Of a stretch of DNA of 64,000 bases, positions 62,272 to 64,000 are shown piece after piece. The DNA is taken from contig CAVPMA010000013.1 of assembly GCA_963706315.1 (NCBI GenBank), positions 62,001-126,000 of the forward strand. Reading direction: 5' to 3'. The stretch comes from CALMEC01 sp963706315. Its GTDB lineage: Bacteria; Actinomycetota; Thermoleophilia; Miltoncostaeales; Miltoncostaeaceae. The notes beneath the pieces are model-generated. The model was not told the DNA's origin. It did no database searches and worked only from the letters and a program-made list of their open reading frames with translations. Position 1 is the stretch's first letter; each line of letters begins with the position of its first letter. The position numbers were made by a program, and so were the translations under genes.

Positions 62272-63360
62272 GTGGGTCCCCGCCGCATCGTGATCTGCGG
62301 AGCCGGGATCGTCGGGACGGCGATCGCGGACCGTCTCGCCCTGCGTGGCGCGCGGCCGACGATCGTCGAGCGGGCCCGACCGGCGGCCGCCGCGTCCGGC
62401 AAGGCCGCCGGATTTCTCGCGCTGGACTGGAACGACGCAACGCCCATCGGTGCGCTGGCCCGTTTGAGCTTCGGCCTCCATCGTGAGCTCGCGGGGGAGC
62501 TCCCCGACGTCGGGTACCGGGAGGTCGAGACGCTGCTCGTCGCGGGGATGGACGGCGGGCCGGTCGAGGCGTATCGCCGGCATCCCAACCCGGCCTGGCT
62601 CGACGGGAACGTCGCCGTCCATGCGGTGGTGGGAACGACGGACTCCACGGCCCAGGTCGACCCCCTCCGGCTCACACGAGCGCTCGCCGAACGGGCCGTC
62701 GCCAATGGCGCGACGCTGCTCACCGGCACCGTGGACGGCCTCGACCGTGACTCCGGCGGCGCCGTGCGGGGGGTCCTCGTCGACGGAGCCGTTGTCCCCG
62801 CCGACGTGGTGGTGCTCGCCCTCGGACCGTGGACACGCCAGGCCGTCGCCTGGGTGCCCGTGCCCGAGATCCACGGCCTGAAGGGCGCGAGCATCACGCT
62901 CGCCGCGGACGTTCCCGCACAGATGATCTTCTCGGACTTCCTCGCCCGCGACGGGCGCCGCCGCACACCCGAGATCTACCCACGGCCCGACGGTGAGGTC
63001 TACGTCAACGGCTACCCCGAGCATGATCCGCTGCCCGACGACCCGGACGACGTCCACCCGAGCGAGGCGGGTTGCGCGGAGCTGCACCGTATCGCGGGAG
63101 CCCACAGCTCGATCCTCGCCGCGGCAGCCATCACGGCGCGCCGCGCGTGCTACCGCCCCGTGACCACCGACGGGACGCCGATCATCGGCCCCGTTCCAAC
63201 CGCTCCGGGCGTGTTCGTCGCCACCGGCCACGGCCCGTGGGGGATCCTGAACGCGCCGGGGACGGGGCTCCTCGTCGCCGAGATGATCCTCGACGGGGCC
63301 GCCAAGTCGCTCGACGCGTCGCCGTTCGCACCATCCCGCCTTCCGGCAGCGCCGAGGTGA
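62272..63360 (+). CDS. FAD-dependent amino-acid-oxidase-like protein
   Basis: 362 residues from GTG 62272 with GGGAGGGAG just upstream; an in-frame ATG at 62209 has no ribosome site. DAO fold: RIVICGAGIVGTAIADRLAL (GxGxxG, FAD), ERARPAAAASGKAAGFLAL, LALGPWTRQAV and the second FAD segment YRPVTTDGTPIIGPVPTAPG, then VATGHGPWGILNAPGTG. It oxidises an amine or hydroxy group of an unknown substrate in the cytosol. It is probably transcribed with the esterase gene 91 bp upstream. Confidence 0.85.
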   Translation: MGPRRIVICGAGIVGTAIADRLALRGARPTIVERARPAAAASGKAAGFLALDWNDATPIGALARLSFGLHRELAGELPDVGYREVETLLVAGMDGGPVEAYRRHPNPAWLDGNVAVHAVVGTTDSTAQVDPLRLTRALAERAVANGATLLTGTVDGLDRDSGGAVRGVLVDGAVVPADVVVLALGPWTRQAVAWVPVPEIHGLKGASITLAADVPAQMIFSDFLARDGRRRTPEIYPRPDGEVYVNGYPEHDPLPDDPDDVHPSEAGCAELHRIAGAHSSILAAAAITARRACYRPVTTDGTPIIGPVPTAPGVFVATGHGPWGILNAPGTGLLVAEMILDGAAKSLDASPFAPSRLPAAPR

Positions 63361-63462
63361 TGCGGGGAGGATCGCACAGGGTGGGCAGCATCCTCATGCT
63401 CGACAACGACTGGGATCGCACCGTCCGGCGCTTAGGCGCGACCGGGTCAGGTGAAGCTCGCG

Positions 63463-63660
63463 AGAGCGCATGGAGGAGCGCCGCTCGCTGACCCATCCGC
63501 GCCGCTCCACGAGCTCGTCGTGCATGATCGCGATCTGCCCGGCGGGGCCTCCGAAGGAGACGCACCCGAGCTTGAGCCAGAACCGCACGGCCTGGCCGAG
63601 AGTCGGTGGCCTGGCGGCACCATCGGGGACCGCGGATGCGCTCCTGAGTGCTGACCCCAT
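63463..63660 (-). pseudogene. ChrA chromate-transporter N-terminal remnant
   Basis: Leftward from ATG 63660 it reads TLGQAVRFWLKLGCVSFGGP and AGQIAIMHDELVERRGWVSE, the conserved start of ChrA (FGGPAGQIAxMHxExVExRxW). It then loses similarity at ERRS; the remaining 350 or so residues are absent. 63361-63462 holds nothing else. Confidence 0.7.
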
Positions 63661-63769
63661 CGGTGGGGAAGAATCGCAGGCGCATCCCACGCTCGACGGT
63701 CGTTCACGAGATCGCAACATCCCTTCGACAAGGCGGCCGGCCGCGTGCCCGCTGGCGTACCATCGCCCT

Positions 63770-64000
63770 GTGACGGAGACCGGCTGGCTGCGGCGACTCG
63801 GACCGTGGGTCGGCATCGGCACGAGCCCGGCCGCGCTCATGATCGGCGGGGGGGTCGCGGAGGGCAACGAGCGATGGTGGCTCGCCGCCGCGATCGTGGT
63901 GGGCGTCGCCACCCTCGCCGCGCTGGCCGTGCGCCCAGGGCCTCTTGGGTCAGCGGCGTCAGGCCCGGCTCGTCGACCTCGCCTCGCGTTCGCTCGGCCG
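63770..64000 (+). CDS. Membrane protein, possibly permease (partial)
   Basis: From GTG 63770: ETGWLRRLGPWVGIGTSPAA, LMIGGGVAEGNERWWLAAAI and a helix VVGVATLAALAV. This resembles the start of purine-cytosine-permease-like transporters. Around 63925 the better continuation (GLLGQRRQARLVDLASRSLG) is in another frame, so it may be frameshifted. Truncated by the window edge. Confidence 0.45.
   Translation, partial: MTETGWLRRLGPWVGIGTSPAALMIGGGVAEGNERWWLAAAIVVGVATLAALAVRPGPLGSAASGPARRPRLAFARP

Noticed and set aside
60705..62966. Leftward open frame of 753 codons
   Set aside because: Shadow opposite the erythromycin-esterase and FAD oxidase genes, which carry clear motifs.

Overview
The window is high-GC DNA with dense coding, many GTG starts and ATGA/GTGA gene overlaps. 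It looks like an actinobacterial chromosome. Several secreted proteins end in a beta-sandwich of the sort I associate with Thermoleophilia (Solirubrobacter/Conexibacter relatives), so I suggest that class with modest confidence. There is no rRNA or other marker gene to settle it. One intact tRNA is present, tRNA-Ile with a CAU anticodon, at 21017-21090.

Region 1 (1-12.6 kb) is an exopolysaccharide locus of Wzx/Wzy type. It holds a chain-length regulator fused to the start of a nucleotide-binding domain, a GT2 and a GT4 glycosyltransferase, a GNAT-fold acyltransferase, a flippase, an O-antigen-ligase-like polymerase, a CE4 deacetylase, a priming sugar-phosphate transferase and a degenerate GGDEF-like protein. 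Two paralogous secreted lipoproteins of a family I cannot name bracket the flippase and GT4 genes. One carries RTX calcium-binding repeats and the other is interrupted by a single-base frameshift. Region 2 (13-21 kb) is a metal block: DUF4331, TPR and NicO-type Ni/Co exporter genes converge on a Fur-CbiM-PDGLE-CbiQ-CbiO uptake operon.

Region 3 (21.05-46.13 kb) is a genomic island. A perfect 46-bp direct repeat of the tRNA-Ile 3' half lies at both ends, and degenerate tRNA 3' ends with the same flanking arm occur at 28.9, 37.7 and 41.8 kb. This suggests several elements integrated in succession at one tRNA. Between them are five good copies of a ~65-bp dispersed repeat, two families of a GGGCAAC-motif repeat, a broken tyrosine integrase and two transposase fragments. 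Cargo includes superoxide dismutase, a cupin, a 7Fe ferredoxin, an endonuclease V homologue lacking catalytic residues, an EEP-family nuclease overlapping a secreted HNH-like protein, a PQQ-type propeller, a TOPRIM-like protein, a P-domain/Calx-beta/RTX secreted protein, an enoyl-CoA hydratase, a hydrolase-adenylate cyclase fusion and an MFS exporter. From 33.7 to 44.1 kb most genes are broken by frameshifts.

Region 4 (46.3-64 kb) is a mixed flank. It has a large secreted deacetylase-like protein resembling the fungal Agd3/CE18 family, a GH114-like endo-galactosaminidase gene (frameshifted), an N-truncated MMPL transporter, a TreT-like glycosyltransferase and small alpha/beta-barrel proteins. 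It also has a kelch-like propeller and an operon of a phosphoribosyltransferase-hydrolase fusion with an erythromycin-esterase homologue. Remnants of a multicopper oxidase and ChrA are present. The CE18-like and GH114 pair is the most suggestive functional theme, because these activities act on the same alpha-1,4-galactosamine polymer in fungi. No CRISPR array and no recognisable complete defence system were seen.
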